Of a DNA stretch of 64,000 bases, positions 9,845 to 21,107 are shown in pieces (the first letter of the stretch is position 1; each line of letters starts with the position of its first letter). The notes under the pieces were generated by a model, which was given only the letters and a program-made list of their open reading frames with translations, was not told where the DNA came from and did not search any database. Source of the DNA: Moniliella sp. 'wahieum' (Eukaryota > Basidiomycota > Moniliellomycetes > Moniliellales > Moniliellaceae); contig RSEE01000045.1 in assembly GCA_003971905.1 (NCBI GenBank), positions 124,001 through 188,000 of the forward strand, given 5' to 3'. The position numbers and the translations under genes are program-made.

Positions 9845-11073
9845 CCGTAGGGATGCGTACGTCGGGAGCAGCCCAAAAGCTACCGTGAAGTCACAGTGTT
9901 GAAGTGACTTTTGCCAACGAGTAGCACCACCGACTCTCTCGTGGGCAAAAAGGGCAAAGGGCGGCGGAATAAGTAAGGGCTTTGCCGGAGTAGAGGCGGC
10001 AGAGATTTGTAGGTAGAGGGCGAGGAATAAGCCTGGATCAAAATGAATCTGCTAGAAGAGAAGGTTTGCTCACGGGCCGATGATGGGAATGGTTCGGCTT
10101 TTGGCCATCTCATCAATAGAATCAACTAACAGACAGTATTCACAGTGTGAACAGGAGCGGGGGGATTGGTCACAAGCGGCGAGGAGACAAAGAGAAAATA
10201 GAAAATACATAGTCTGTACTACGCATTGTCTTCCTCCAGACATGCCTCGTCCCATCCTCTTCCTCTACAGTCGGCTCTCGTTGTGGATATAATATGGGTG
10301 TCGGGAATGGAGCGCACGTGGACTGCAGAATGGACTCCCGTACCGCTTCGTGCAATGCGCCAGAGCGGAACTTGGTGCGAGTGTGAGCCATCATGGGCCA
10401 AGCGAGGACATGACACCACACTTGCATCATCCCATGTAGTGTGTGGAACGGCACAAGGTTGTGCGGATGAGCAGTGGACCAATCTGAACTTGCTTTCATT
10501 GTCGGCGAGCCGAAGGCAAACAGCTGTGTGATATAGGATTGAGGAAAGCCAGGTGTGGTTGAGCGCATTGCTGTGCTCGACTACATTGCGACCGCTGGCA
10601 TCATTGATCGTCGTGAACAGTCCCTGCAGGCTAGTTTCTCTCTCTCCCCTATACTCCTATTTCCGTTTCGCTCGACCTCCGCCCTTTTTCTCTAAAACAA
10701 AGAAATAGAAAAGGTCGACCATCGCACACAATGGCTTCAGCGGTTAATATTATTTGGGAGTTCCCGATGGAGAAGAAGTGGAAGGGGATTTGGGCTCTGC
10801 TCTGCGCGCGGGAGGATATGATGGCCACAGAGATTGGAGCTCCCTAGTATACAGCACCCGCCTCGTCCGATTTTCTCGAGGTGAGCCTCACCGGCTGAGG
10901 CAATTTCGGAAATGTTGCATCCGGCCCGGCCCACCGGTCGACTGAACATTGAAACATTCACGTTGAACAGTGGACGCCCGGTTGTCCCCATACTGCGACT
11001 ACACCTGAATGTGAAAGGCCCCACATCCACCCCCCCATCTCGCCGTCCCCGTCGCGCCTGGCCCCACCCCGCC
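9845..11073. other. Intergenic, upstream of the peroxin gene
   Basis: No conserved gene is seen. A pyrimidine-rich promoter-like stretch at 10625-10700 precedes a short open frame of 38 codons (ATG at 10731, stop at 10845-10847), which could be an upstream ORF of the peroxin transcript. Nothing else can be supported. Confidence 0.4.
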
Positions 11074-12714
11074 ATGCGCTCCTGGCGCAACCCCGAACGT
11101 CGCGACAGCGATGCATCCGTAGCGTCTCTCACCCCCTCTTCCACCACCGCCTCCACCACCGCTTCCACTGCCTCCCCTGCACTCTCCCGCAAACTCCTCG
11201 GTTCGCTCGCGGCCATTCGGGCGGCCCCTGAAGCTCTGCCTGCGGCCGCTCACAAGGATCCTCTGAGCCTCATCATCACCACCAAGAACTTCCGCGCGTT
11301 TGTTCAGAAAGCCGGGCCTCTCTTCTGGTTCCAAGACCACGTTGAGGCGACGCTGCTGTGGGATGACTGGGCTTGGACGCTGATGTGGATGGCGCTCTGG
11401 GCTGCCATCGCGCTCCGGCCCAGCCTGTTGCTTGCGGCGCCCCCCGCCGTCTTGACCATCATCCTCTACAAGACGCATCGCTCTCGCTTCCCCAACGCCT
11501 ACCCGCATACCGGCTCCTGGCATCTCTCGCCCCCGGCCAACGCACTGGCCTCGCTGCTTGCCCAGCCGACTCACATGGACGACCCTAACCCCCTGCCCCC
11601 GCTCACGCCCACCCCTGCCGCAGAGGGAAGCATGCAGTTCCTACAGAACTTACGTGACATTCAGAACATGTACATATGTCTCCTTTCTTTTTCTCTGCTC
11701 CCTTCCCTTGGTTGACTGATGTTTCCTTGCGCCCAGGATGAAGATGATTCCGGACGGATACGATGCCATTTCGCTTTTGGTGCCTTACTTAAATTGGTCG
11801 GACCCCACGACGTCCATGTTGCTACTGAGGGTCAGCATTGTGGGGACGGTAGTGATGCTGATTTTCGGCCACCTGGTTCCGATCCGGATGTTGCTCCTTG
11901 TGGGCGGGGAGGTGGCATTGGCGGCGAACCATCCTTGGGTCAAGCCGTTCGTGCACGGCCTCGCCCACCCTGACCAGGAAAAGGGAGAGACGGCTCTGAC
12001 GCCCGCTGCGGCGCGCAAGGCTCGTGCTGCCCACCAAGTGTTGCGACAAAAGCGTTCGGAAGCCGCGCACGTGGCCCGGACCTGGCTCGAGTTGGACCAG
12101 CTTCCGGACCAAGCTTGGTCCCATGGCTGGCGTGACGTGGAGATCTATGAAAACGAGCGGTTTGTTGCGCGCACCCCACGCAAGGGCGCCCAGCAGCCCG
12201 AAGAACGAGAATGGAGCGGCGAGTACCTGCTGAAGTCCGACCGGCGCGCCTGGACCCGCTCCCAAGACGGTTGGTCCCCGCCGGGCCTCGATACGGTGGC
12301 TCCGGGGTCGGAGAGTATCAGCGCCTGGCACCTCGCTGCTGCCCTCCCCCATGGCTGGGCCTGGCTCCCCGGCGAGGACTGGAGGGTGGATGAGGCAGGT
12401 ACCTGGTCCCCCGTCGGGGCGGACGAGCATGGCTGGTGTACACCGACCGCGACTGGCACTGGCCTGCACCATATGCGTATCGCCATACCGACCAGCCCAA
12501 CGAAGCATTGGACCCCTCCGAGGCTCAGGCAACCTTGGACCTTGTCCAGGCCCAGGACCCGTCATTGGGTTCCGACGACGCAGCTACGTCCCCCTCTGCC
12601 TGGGGTCAGTCTGCTTCGCGGGTCGATGGCTCGGACTTTCCGCTGGCGGCGTTGGACAAACATGGCGCACACTCACTCGCCGACGGCGCTGGCTGCGCCG
12701 TTGCGTGCGGGTAG
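11074..12714 (+). CDS. Peroxisomal membrane peroxin of the PEX24/28/30 family with dysferlin domain
   Basis: This is an integral membrane protein of the Pex24p/Pex28-32 group, which acts at peroxisome-ER contacts and controls peroxisome size and number. Exon 1 (11074-11669) begins MRSWRNPERR and has a Ser/Thr-rich tail, then a hydrophobic stretch (WAWTLMWMALWAAIALRP) followed by LLLAAPPAVLTIILYK. A 67-nt intron (11670-11736, GTACAT...GCCCAG) joins in frame to exon 2, where two more hydrophobic segments (about 11800-11920) precede a soluble part. DysF-type motifs follow: ENERF near 12150, W-rich repeats (TRSQDGWSPPGL), then DEHGW and DRDWHW near 12425-12455. A one-base deletion at about 12432 splits the last motif, and the other frame continues to the stop at 12712. 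The start was chosen where coding character begins, although an upstream in-frame ATG exists at 10912. Confidence 0.8.
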
Positions 12715-14056
12715 AGAACGAATGAGGCTCCTTCGTGAGTGCCGAGTATGGAGTCTCGGAACGGAGGTTTCGTCCCTTGTATGATGCATGACTTCACTGG
12801 TGTGGGCTCATGACACTGCCTTTCCTTTACTCATCCATATCATTGTGCCGATGCACCGGACGAGACAGTAGGGTAAAGATGTGTGCCTAGTAGTGCGTCA
12901 TCCTGTGCTGGCATGGTTGCCCTCAGTCAGTTATGCTATTGGTGGAACAGAAGGGCAGTAGTTGGGCTTGGAATGTGCCTAGCCACCCAGCCCGGGAGGG
13001 AGGATTGGTGAAACGGGGGTGTAGAATAGAGGCATGGAAGGCGAGGGCCACGTCGAAGAAGACCAAACTTGATCGGTAGGGCAAGTGGGACTAGAGCCGG
13101 AGCTACTCTCGCACATCATTCATTTCTTCCCATATGGGGTGCATGAGGCGACTGCAATGCAATACTTCCACTCGCATTTGGAGCGAGGGTGGGTGGACTG
13201 CAGTGGAGGTGGTGGACGCACTGTTTGGTCGGGATGGGGCGAGGAGAAGAAGGCACCAAACGTTGTCCCCGACCGCATGCCTTCCTATTGTCCCCACCTG
13301 TTCCATTTGGCTTTGGATATGGATTTCGTGCGACAGCCTTCTCATTCTTCTCCTTTGCGACCCACCGCACACATAGACCGACCATGCTCATCTACTTCCC
13401 CCCTTTTCTCGCGTTCTGGGCCTGCTAAGTATACTTTTCCCCCTCCGACCCAACTCGGTAAGGATCCTCCTTAGGTGCGGCCAGCAGTTCTCTCACCCTG
13501 GTTTCCAACCTAGCCCTCCTACCTCCTGATTCAATCCCTTTTGTGCGAATGATTGATCTGACGTCTTGCCGCTTTGTATTGCTAGCATCAATGGTGGAAT
13601 GGGATTGGAGCAGATGCGGATCGGCCATGCCATGTTCCTTGTATATGCGGGGAAAAACAGGGCTATTGGAGGCTGAAGCACGTCTCTCACCATGGGCATT
13701 CACCAACCCTTCTTTCGGCTCGGGTCTCCTGGCACTGGCTTCTCTCCCGTCCTTGTCGCGGTTCAGCCTCCCGCCTGAGCCCACCTGATGAGAGATGAGA
13801 GAGGGTCTGCGGTCCATCGAATGGGGGATGCAATCCAACTATAACTCGTGCCATTGGTCGTGATGGCGGTGGTGGCGACCCAGGAGCAGCTTGCAGCAGC
13901 AGCATCCGGCCAGACACCGCCACGCCAGACGGGAGCAGGGCTACGAAAGGACGAAGAAAAGAAGGGGGAACAAGGTCCGAGCAATAGGGGGGGGGGGGGG
14001 CAGAGCGACGGGACCCCAGAGCGAGACGGGGCAGGGACCTAGCTAGTACTTAAAGC
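12715..14056. other. Intergenic between convergent genes
   Basis: This contains the 3' ends of the peroxin (plus) and the PMP3-like gene (minus). An ATGATGCATGAC word lies at about 12781 and a poly-G run at about 13988-14000. No gene is recognised. Confidence 0.5.
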
Positions 14057-14495
14057 TTAATGCAAGGCGCCATAGTCCTGCGCCGTCTCGACATGCTGGC
14101 CCATAAAGGTATTGCCTTGGTTGTCGTGGCCGGCGGGAGCCTTGGGATCGGTGGATGCCATGGGCGCGGTAGTAGCTGGCACCACCACCACAGAAGACGG
14201 GGGATCGGAACATACAATGACCATCGCATGGATCATCGCAAAGACCACAACAGAATCTGTGCTCCAACCAAGCATTGCGCGCGCGGGGGTACAAAAAGGG
14301 GGGGTAAACATGGGATCAGTTCAACCAGCGCCGTCTTCGGTGTACGAGGGGAGGGGGGAAGAGGCGACGAACAAAGAGCACGAGGTTGATCCAAAAGTCG
14401 CGACCGCAGCCGCGGGCCAGACCGACAGCCAAGGGCGGCAAGAAGAAGGCCAGCACGCCGAGCAGGCAGCGTGAGTTACCGGTCGATACGACCAT
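14057..14495 (-). CDS. PMP3/UPF0057-family small hydrophobic membrane protein
   Basis: Plasma membrane proteolipid 3 proteins are tiny two-helix proteins that affect membrane potential and cation tolerance. On the minus strand the first part reads CLLGVLAFFLPPLAV, then RGCGRDFWINLVLF, which is the family core (LPPLAV...RGCG.DF.IN). After a break, a second hydrophobic segment (VVVFAMIHAMVIV) carries the expected IHA of helix 2. The break probably contains an intron (GTTCGT donor near 14385, acceptor CACAG near 14272), but the phases do not match without an indel. The protein then has an unusual hydrophilic tail of about 45 residues (ending HVETAQDYGALH) before the stop at 14057, longer than the roughly 55-residue family norm. 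The start at 14495 is a guess. Confidence 0.6.
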
Positions 14496-15106
14496 CGGCG
14501 TTGGGACGTCATGGTGATGGGGTGTGGGTGGCGGGGGAGACAAAGACGGGGTTGGGTTCCACAACCACCGTTCTTGGTCCATGGCGATCATCAGATCACG
14601 TCCTTTATACTTAGTTTCAATAAGCTTTTTCGCACCCTCGACCTCTCCTCTGCCCCACTTTTTTTGTCACTTGGGAGCGCGAGCACTCGGTAAAGCGACG
14701 ACTCCGGCGCGAGCACTCGGAGGAGAGACGACCATGCGCCACGGCCTGCCACGGCCCCCGCACTTGCTCGCGCGTCATCGACGTCATCGAGCTGTCAAAC
14801 CCACAGCGCCCCCCGGCCACGTAAATCTTTGGCGCTGTGCCACCGTGGGTCGGATTATACGCCACAGGAGAGCTACACACCATAACCACTACGCGTGTTA
14901 GGACCAGCAGTCCCACCGTACATGGGCCAAGGCAGCGCCTTATCGATGATCATACATCACCATTTGCCCCCTTAAAACTTGACTGATTTGACCTCGGAAG
15001 CCTCTACGTGCACACTCCGGCTTGTTCCACCCCCGGAGTCTTCCAGGGTTGCCGGTTGTGGCAGAGAGCAGTATGTGGAGTCGCCACGCGCGCAACGTCT
15101 CGTGTG

Positions 15107-15319
15107 TTGGCCAACGTCCCTTCAGTCCCTCCGCAGGCTTAGGAGTTCCGTTGCTTTGTGTCGCATCTGCTTTCCTTGCTCCCCAGCCTTAGATATACTT
15201 TGTTGGCTGCGACTGTTGGCTGCTTGATGTTCATCATCTGTAAGTAGGCGGTACTGGCTTGCTTAGTCCACTACGGCACTATTGCGATTGTGTCATGCAT
15301 GTCATCCTCGAGGTCCATC
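15107..15319 (+). repeat. Diverged direct repeat, copy A
   Basis: Shared blocks with copy B, in the same order: TTGGCCAA(C/T)GTCCCTTCA, CAGGC(T/C)TAGGAGTT, GCTGCTTGATGTTC, TGCGATTG, CCTCGAGG. Copies differ by many substitutions and indels, unlike the near-identical array at 20-35 kb. Confidence 0.65.
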
Positions 15320-15552
15320 GTGCCTGCATCAGGCCTCAGTATGTCCAGTTCTCAGGGTCTCATCGACCATCATGCATCAGGTTAAGACCGCAACCATCAC
15401 CACCGCGTTAGGCTTATACATTTCCAGAGGTTCAGTACAGTATGACCACACCAAATCGGTTGGGTTCCTCGGATATTACAAAACGCGGGGCGGGAGACAA
15501 AAAAGGGCATCGAGAGTTGTGTTGATGCATGATGAGCTAGGTGGCTCGTGCT

Positions 15553-15726
15553 TTGGCCAATGTCCCTTCAAGCTTCAGGTCCTCCTCAGGCCTAGGAGTT
15601 TTCCGCTGTTTTCCCCCTCCTGTTTCCTCCTTGTCCTTAGCCCCTGATGGCGACTCGCTGCTTGATGTTCCTATGTAGGCAAACACCACCACCATGAGTG
15701 CGATTGCATCACCCTCGAGGGCCGTC
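15553..15726 (+). repeat. Diverged direct repeat, copy B
   Basis: This is the second copy of the element at 15107-15319, about 445 bp downstream and in the same orientation, with the same order of conserved blocks. Confidence 0.65.
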
Positions 15727-16444
15727 AGGACTCCAGGTCTCATCAAGTTGTACTATTCCAAGAGAGGAGCCCGTCAGGTGCGTCAGGACAGGGGCAGAAC
15801 ACAGGGGAGAGAGTCGGAGATAAGACCAGCGTCGAAGGTGGTGCGTGATCAGCTAGCTACGTGCGGGACGCGTGATGGCGCTGCCGGGGAAGACAAAAAT
15901 GAATGCATCCAGCTTTGGCTTGGCACAAACGCCGCGAACGACAACTCACGACGTCCAAACGAGCGAACAAGACAGAACAAACCGAGCAAGACGGGTAGGG
16001 CGCAACCCAAGCAGGCAGGAACAAAAACGCAAAAACGAGGGGGGAGCGGCAAACGGGGACCGGCAAACGTCAAACATCAAACGTCAAACGTCAAAAAGAA
16101 GAATGTTAATGAAGCTTGAAGAGAGACAAGCTCTAGAGGTACAATGCACGAGGAGATGGCGCAGTTACAGACCCAGGGCCAGTAGCATGCCTCTTCCGCA
16201 AAAAACGTGGGGGAGGTCTGGGACGCCCATCCGATGCGATGCACAAAGCAGCCGCATACGCGAGAACACAGCCAAGGCAACCAAGCGGAACGGCGGTCCA
16301 AAGAGGAGAAAAGGGACAACGGGACGACAGGGAATCAGAAGCGGGCAACGGACAGCAGCGGTACGTGTAGCCAGCTAGCTCACGGCATCCAAAGCCACTG
16401 ACAGGCAAACGAGCGCTCAGGGCTCAGAGCCCCGCCTGCTTGGC

Positions 16445-19400
16445 CTACTTGCGCGCCGCAAACAGCCCACTCAGATCCGACACGGGCTCGTCCCTGGGCG
16501 CACCGCACGCGGGGGCGGGTACCCTCGAGCGTCGCGTGCCTCAGCGCCCCAGCCGGCGTCGCGCCAATCGCCGCGCCCCGGCGGCCCCGGTGGCGCGCGT
16601 CGCGCGTCGTCGCCGGGGTACCGACGCTCGCGAGGCGGCGGCAGGCGCCCCGCCCCTCCCCATGGGGAATCCGGGCGGACGCGCTCGGCCATCGTCCCGA
16701 CTCGGCGGGTCGTCGCGGTACGGGTACGGGTCCCGCAACCCGCCCATCCGAGGCGGGGGCACGCGGTACGCCTTGTCGCCTGGGTACGAAGGCGCCCGTC
16801 CCCGCTCTGACCCGCGCGCTCCGTCCCACCCATTTTCGCGCCGGGCCGAGTGGGTTGAATGGACCGAATGGGCCGACGAGGGGCCAACGAGAAGCTGCGT
16901 GCCAAAGACGACGTCCACTCGCCCCACTTCTTGCCTGGCTTGCTCGGGGCGTCCCGGTCCGTCGGAAGCGGATGCGCAAAGCTAGACCGATCCGGGGACA
17001 TCCAGGCGCTGCGCCCGGTGCCCATCCCTCTCCCATCCCCATTTTCTGACATGGGGCGACGCGGGGGGGGCAGGTAACGGTCTCCTGGGGCAGCCTCGCT
17101 GTGGGTCGACAGCGTCCGGGCCGTCTTGGGACGCGGGCCCGAGGGAGGGCCGAGGGGGTAAGGGGGCCGACCCGGGTCGGAGCGCGGATGATGCGGGCGG
17201 TAGGACTGGGACCGGGGACGATCATTGGCCTTGGCCACGTCTTCTTGTTCGCGACGCGGCACCGACCAGTCGGGGAGCACGTTGGTCAGTTGCTGTCGGA
17301 AGGCAGGGAGCAGCCGACGGGTGTGCAGCATGAACGGCGGCGGATAGTCGGTGCGCAAGGGCACGTAGCGCAACTCCTTCACCTGTTCCTCGGCCATCAT
17401 TTGTTGGCCCGTCGGGTCCAACTCGTCGTACCACAGGTTCGGGTAGACTTGCGCCTCGGTCCCGCGCGCTTCGCTCCGGCATAGACCGTCGTCAGCACGT
17501 ACCCCGTGCATACGCATCAAGCGATACAGAAGCCGGTCCACGTCGCTAGCCGCATTGGTAAACGCTGGATCGGGCGGTAGGTTCTCCACCCCCAATGCAG
17601 CCATTTCTTCGTCGGGGGAGTAGGCACGTTTTTTCCTTTGCCCCCCACGGCGCTCCGCCACCATTCTCCGCCTCCTCATCGGCGTCAGGCGCAAGGCCAA
17701 AGAGGTCCCGCCTCGCCTCCAACTCCTCGCGCACTTTTTGCCACATGGTCCAGGACGCAAGGGAGTCACTTCCTGGAGGATACGCTTGCGGTCCTCGGCT
17801 TGATCCGCTCGTCGGACAAGAGGGTGTCGACGTTGATCTCAATGTTGGTTCGGGTGCGATCGGCGGGGTGCATCGGGTCCGAAGTGGCGAGGGCAAGGTA
17901 ATCGGTGCCCAGCTGGACCCACTCCAACAACGGTTCGGCCACGGGAGCCAGGTCGTGCACGAATTCCAGCAAGTGGTCTTCGTGCCGCATCAGCAGCGCC
18001 ACCCATTCACCTGGCCCCGCCTCATCGGGATTGGAAACCGAACGTTGTCGGACCGCGAGCAAGTCGTCAATGAAGTCCTTCACATCCCCCACCGCACGGG
18101 AAAGATCCACCTTGGCCGACGTGGCAGCGCGCAAGCCATCATAAAAGACGTACTCTAGCAGGTCCTTCACCATCGTCGGCAGTAAAGGACCCAGCGCAAC
18201 ATCCAACAACTCTTCCCTGTCGCGCGCACGGCGCGCCTCGCGGAGCAACAGTTTCAGTTGGGCAAAGTCGTATGCCATATCCTCTTCCTCCGTCAGCGTC
18301 CAACTTTCGTCCTCTGCATCGTCCGCCGTAGCGGGCGGACGTGCCTCCCGGAACGCATCCTCCGCATCTTCCACGATCACCTCATCGTATCGGCTCGATT
18401 CGGGGGGGTATGCAGCATCCACATGACCACGCCAGGGGCTGAGCGAAAACGCGCGCTGCATATCCAGTACCAAGTCGCTGTCGACAGGCTTGAGCAGCGT
18501 GCGTGCTGCCTCCTCGTCGGCCCATGACCCAGCGGAGGCGAGTCGAGCAGAATGACAGTCACCACATCGTCACCCGACTCGAGCGTCTTGCGTTCTACCG
18601 CAGCCCGCTCCACACGATCGGCAAAGGTGACATAGTCCATCAATCGGTTGGCCAACGGGCCTTGACCGGCCTCGGCCAGGAAGTGCGAAGCGGACGAACC
18701 AGTGTGGTTTTGATTTGGTCCATCTCGCGCGTGAGCATGAAACCGAGGATGCGTTGCAGCAAGCTCTGGGCCTTGTCCCCTTCTTTCTTCTCGGATGCCG
18801 AGGGGCGCGCTAAGAGCAAGCTCAGCAGACTCTGCACCATCACATGGGGAGGGTGGACATTGGAACGAAGAAGCTGTTTCGCCCCAGTAGGGAAACAGGG
18901 CATGAACCGACTTGAGCTTTTTCACCACTTGGTCTGCCTCGGGTGAGAGAATGAAAAGTCGTATAGTGCCGTGGCCAAGGAGTGGCGAAAGTGCGCCCAG
19001 GCACGCTGGAGACGCGGTGGCAAATCCTGCACCCGCGTCACACCCAGAACACATCCCACATGGATTCCAGGCCATCCTCTTGCTCAATCAATTTCTCCTT
19101 TAGGGCGGCGGCGTCCTTGGCCTCTTGCCGCGCGCGCTCGCCTGCCAAGCGCCATTGCCGATCCACTGCGTCTTCCAGATCCGCATCGCCCGAAGAGTTG
19201 GACTTGGTGCCGGGCGCAAAGAGGGCATCTATGTCCTCCAGCAGTTCGGGGGAAAGAGCGATGGGTTTGGACAAGCCACGCTTCACCGTTCCCTGCCCCA
19301 TTGCTTTCCCACACCCCACTCTTCCGTACCCTTGAGTCCGGGCCCGGACCGCGCAATTCGCCTTCTCCGCGGATCCCAATCCCACGGGCAAAGAATTTGC

Positions 19401-21107
19401 CCAAACCATCTACCATCGTGAGAGCCCAGATACGGCGTTGTCAACTCGCTGCGTTCGAGCGACGTGCTCAAGTTGCGTGCGGCCAGCTCGTCCAGTAGCA
19501 CTTGAACGCGTTGTTGCCAAAACTTGCTAGGTGCCGTGTCAAGGCCGGGGAAGGTGCGCAGATGAGTGTGGAACAAATGACGGAGGATGACCGGCTGGGT
19601 CACCCGCTCCGTTCGACGCACCACCGCATCGTCGCCCCTGCTTCCCGCAGCCAGGCCATCGGTCGCATACGGGTCTTCGGCCGCAGGAACCCGGGGGAGA
19701 TCTTTCGTGTATTCGTTAATCAGGTCTTTGCCCACTTTGCCCAGTGCGGGCCGCAGGGAGCTAAAGGGGGGACCATATACAGTTAAGGCACTCAGCTTCT
19801 CCAATTGACTCGCTTCATGGCCCAGTTGGAGCGCGACCAGGGCGCGCACGAGATAATGCCGCTGCTGTGGAGTGAGTGTGATATCTTCGGGCTCCTCATC
19901 GAGAGCAAGCTCGTCCATCTGGCGAGTGGGCACTGCAGAAGAAATATCTTCTTGACTGAATCGATCGCCAGCGGGTAGCTGAGACCCACTGTTTTTTGAC
20001 GTAGGGGCTAATCGGGTAGTCGCGGGAGGGAATGGAAACTCATCGTCCAGCTGTGTGCTTGGAGTAGTTGATGTTTCATCGATCAAGTCCGGGTCTTGAT
20101 CTTCTTCGGCGCTTCGGCGACCTCTTTCACGAGATGCAGTGGGCACACCAGGCGAAGAGTCCTCTCCGAACGAGGGAGGAGATGGGCGGCGGATCTTTTG
20201 GTAGAGCCGGGAATAGGGGCGCGAAATCCTGCCACGGAAAAAACAAATAAACAAACAGACAAATATGATTAGCCCAATCCATACCAAGCGGAAACCATAC
20301 ATACATCCTCCTCCTCCTCCTCCTCCTCCTCCTCCTCCTCCTCCTCTTCCTCCTCCTCCTCGTCAGGGGCTCATCAGCGTAGTGAGGCATGGGCTCCCGC
20401 TCATGGTCGGGAGAGGGATCCCACCGGGGCGGGTTGGCGTCGCGCTCGTCATAGTCGTCATCGTCGAGGTACGCATCAGAGCGCATGTTGGACGCAGTAT
20501 GAACGGGCTCCGGCGAAGGGGAGCGGCGGCCAGGTGGAGAGGCTGTGAAGGAGGTGTCGTCATCGTAGGCGTCCTGGTGCCTGCCTGGGGCCGATGTGAT
20601 GGGCTGGGCGGCAAGAGCGAGGCGTGGCGGGCTGCGCGCCGGGCAATGACGGAGTTGGAGCGCGAGGGGGAGCGGGGGACGGGTGCACCGAGCCTGCTGT
20701 TGCTCATGCGGCGGGCAGTGCGGGACGGGAGAGTCTTGGTCGCCGTCGCGGCTGCTTGCGTTGGCGTTGGCATGCGGAGAGTAGGGGTCGAGGGGGCGGG
20801 GGCGGTGGTGGGAGAAGGAGCGGCGGGCGCGGGCGGATCGGATGGGTAACCCGAGGCGTCGACCATGTCGAGGGGAGCGAGGCGGCCTGGTAGGGGTTGG
20901 GGGCGCTGCTGGGAGCGCTGGGCGGAGGCGGTGCTGTCGTCGTCGCCAAAGTCGATGAGGCGGCGGAGTGGGCGGGGGACGGGCGGCGGCGGGCGGGCGG
21001 AGCGGACGAGGCGGGTGGGGATGTGGGCGGGGCTGTGGCTGTGGCTGGGGCCGTGGCCAGAGGCGCGGGGCGGCGCGGCGGTAGTACCCGTCGTGGCCGA
21101 TGGGCAT
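16445..21107 (-). CDS. PX-associated / DUF3818 lipid-transport-type protein (Ypr097w/Lec1-like)
   Basis: This is a large fungal protein of the family containing yeast Ypr097w, involved in phosphoinositide binding and lipid handling. The N-terminal part (from about 21107, start inferred) is Pro/Ser-rich and acidic, including YLDDDDYDERD near 20470 and a poly-Glu run. A 76-nt intron follows (20304-20229, GTATGT donor, CTAAT branch, GGCAG acceptor). The PX-associated domain is at about 19430-19900 (LTPQQRHYLVRALVALQLG; then ILRHLFHTHLRTFPGLD and FWQQRVQVLLDEL). The DUF3818 part (18950-17250) has FSPEADQVVKKLKSVHALFPY, then VKDLLEYVFYDGLR and RYVPLRTDYPPPFM. A disordered Arg/Pro tail ends DLSGLFAARK at 16445. 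I see no RRYSDF-like PX core. Several frameshifts interrupt the reading (for example near 18500, 18900, 19400). The 5' 970 bp lie inside the triplicated unit. Confidence 0.7.
20305..20356 (-). repeat. (GAG)n trinucleotide run encoding poly-Glu
   Basis: About 16 GAG codons (CTC/CCT on the plus strand) lie directly upstream of the intron donor of the DUF3818 gene. Length and purity differ in units 2 (25453-25510) and 3 (30604-30658). Confidence 0.85.

Larger units (their letters stand above)
14496..16444. other. Intergenic with diverged direct repeats
   Basis: No gene is recognised over 1.9 kb. The direct repeat GCGCGAGCACTCGG occurs twice at about 14675 and 14708. A pair of diverged longer direct repeats is listed separately. 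Microsatellite-like AAACGTCAAAC words lie at about 16060-16100. Confidence 0.5.

Noticed and set aside
11822..12565. 247-codon minus-strand ORF opposite the peroxin gene
   Set aside because: It is a shadow of GC-rich coding sequence. The plus strand has the dysferlin-type motifs and matching splice sites.
20229..20302. Hydrophobic peptide (WIGLIIFVCLFICFF) read as a signal anchor of the DUF3818 protein
   Set aside because: It is the translation of the 76-nt intron, which has a GTATGT donor, CTAAT branch and GGCAG acceptor. The T-rich intron gives hydrophobic codons.
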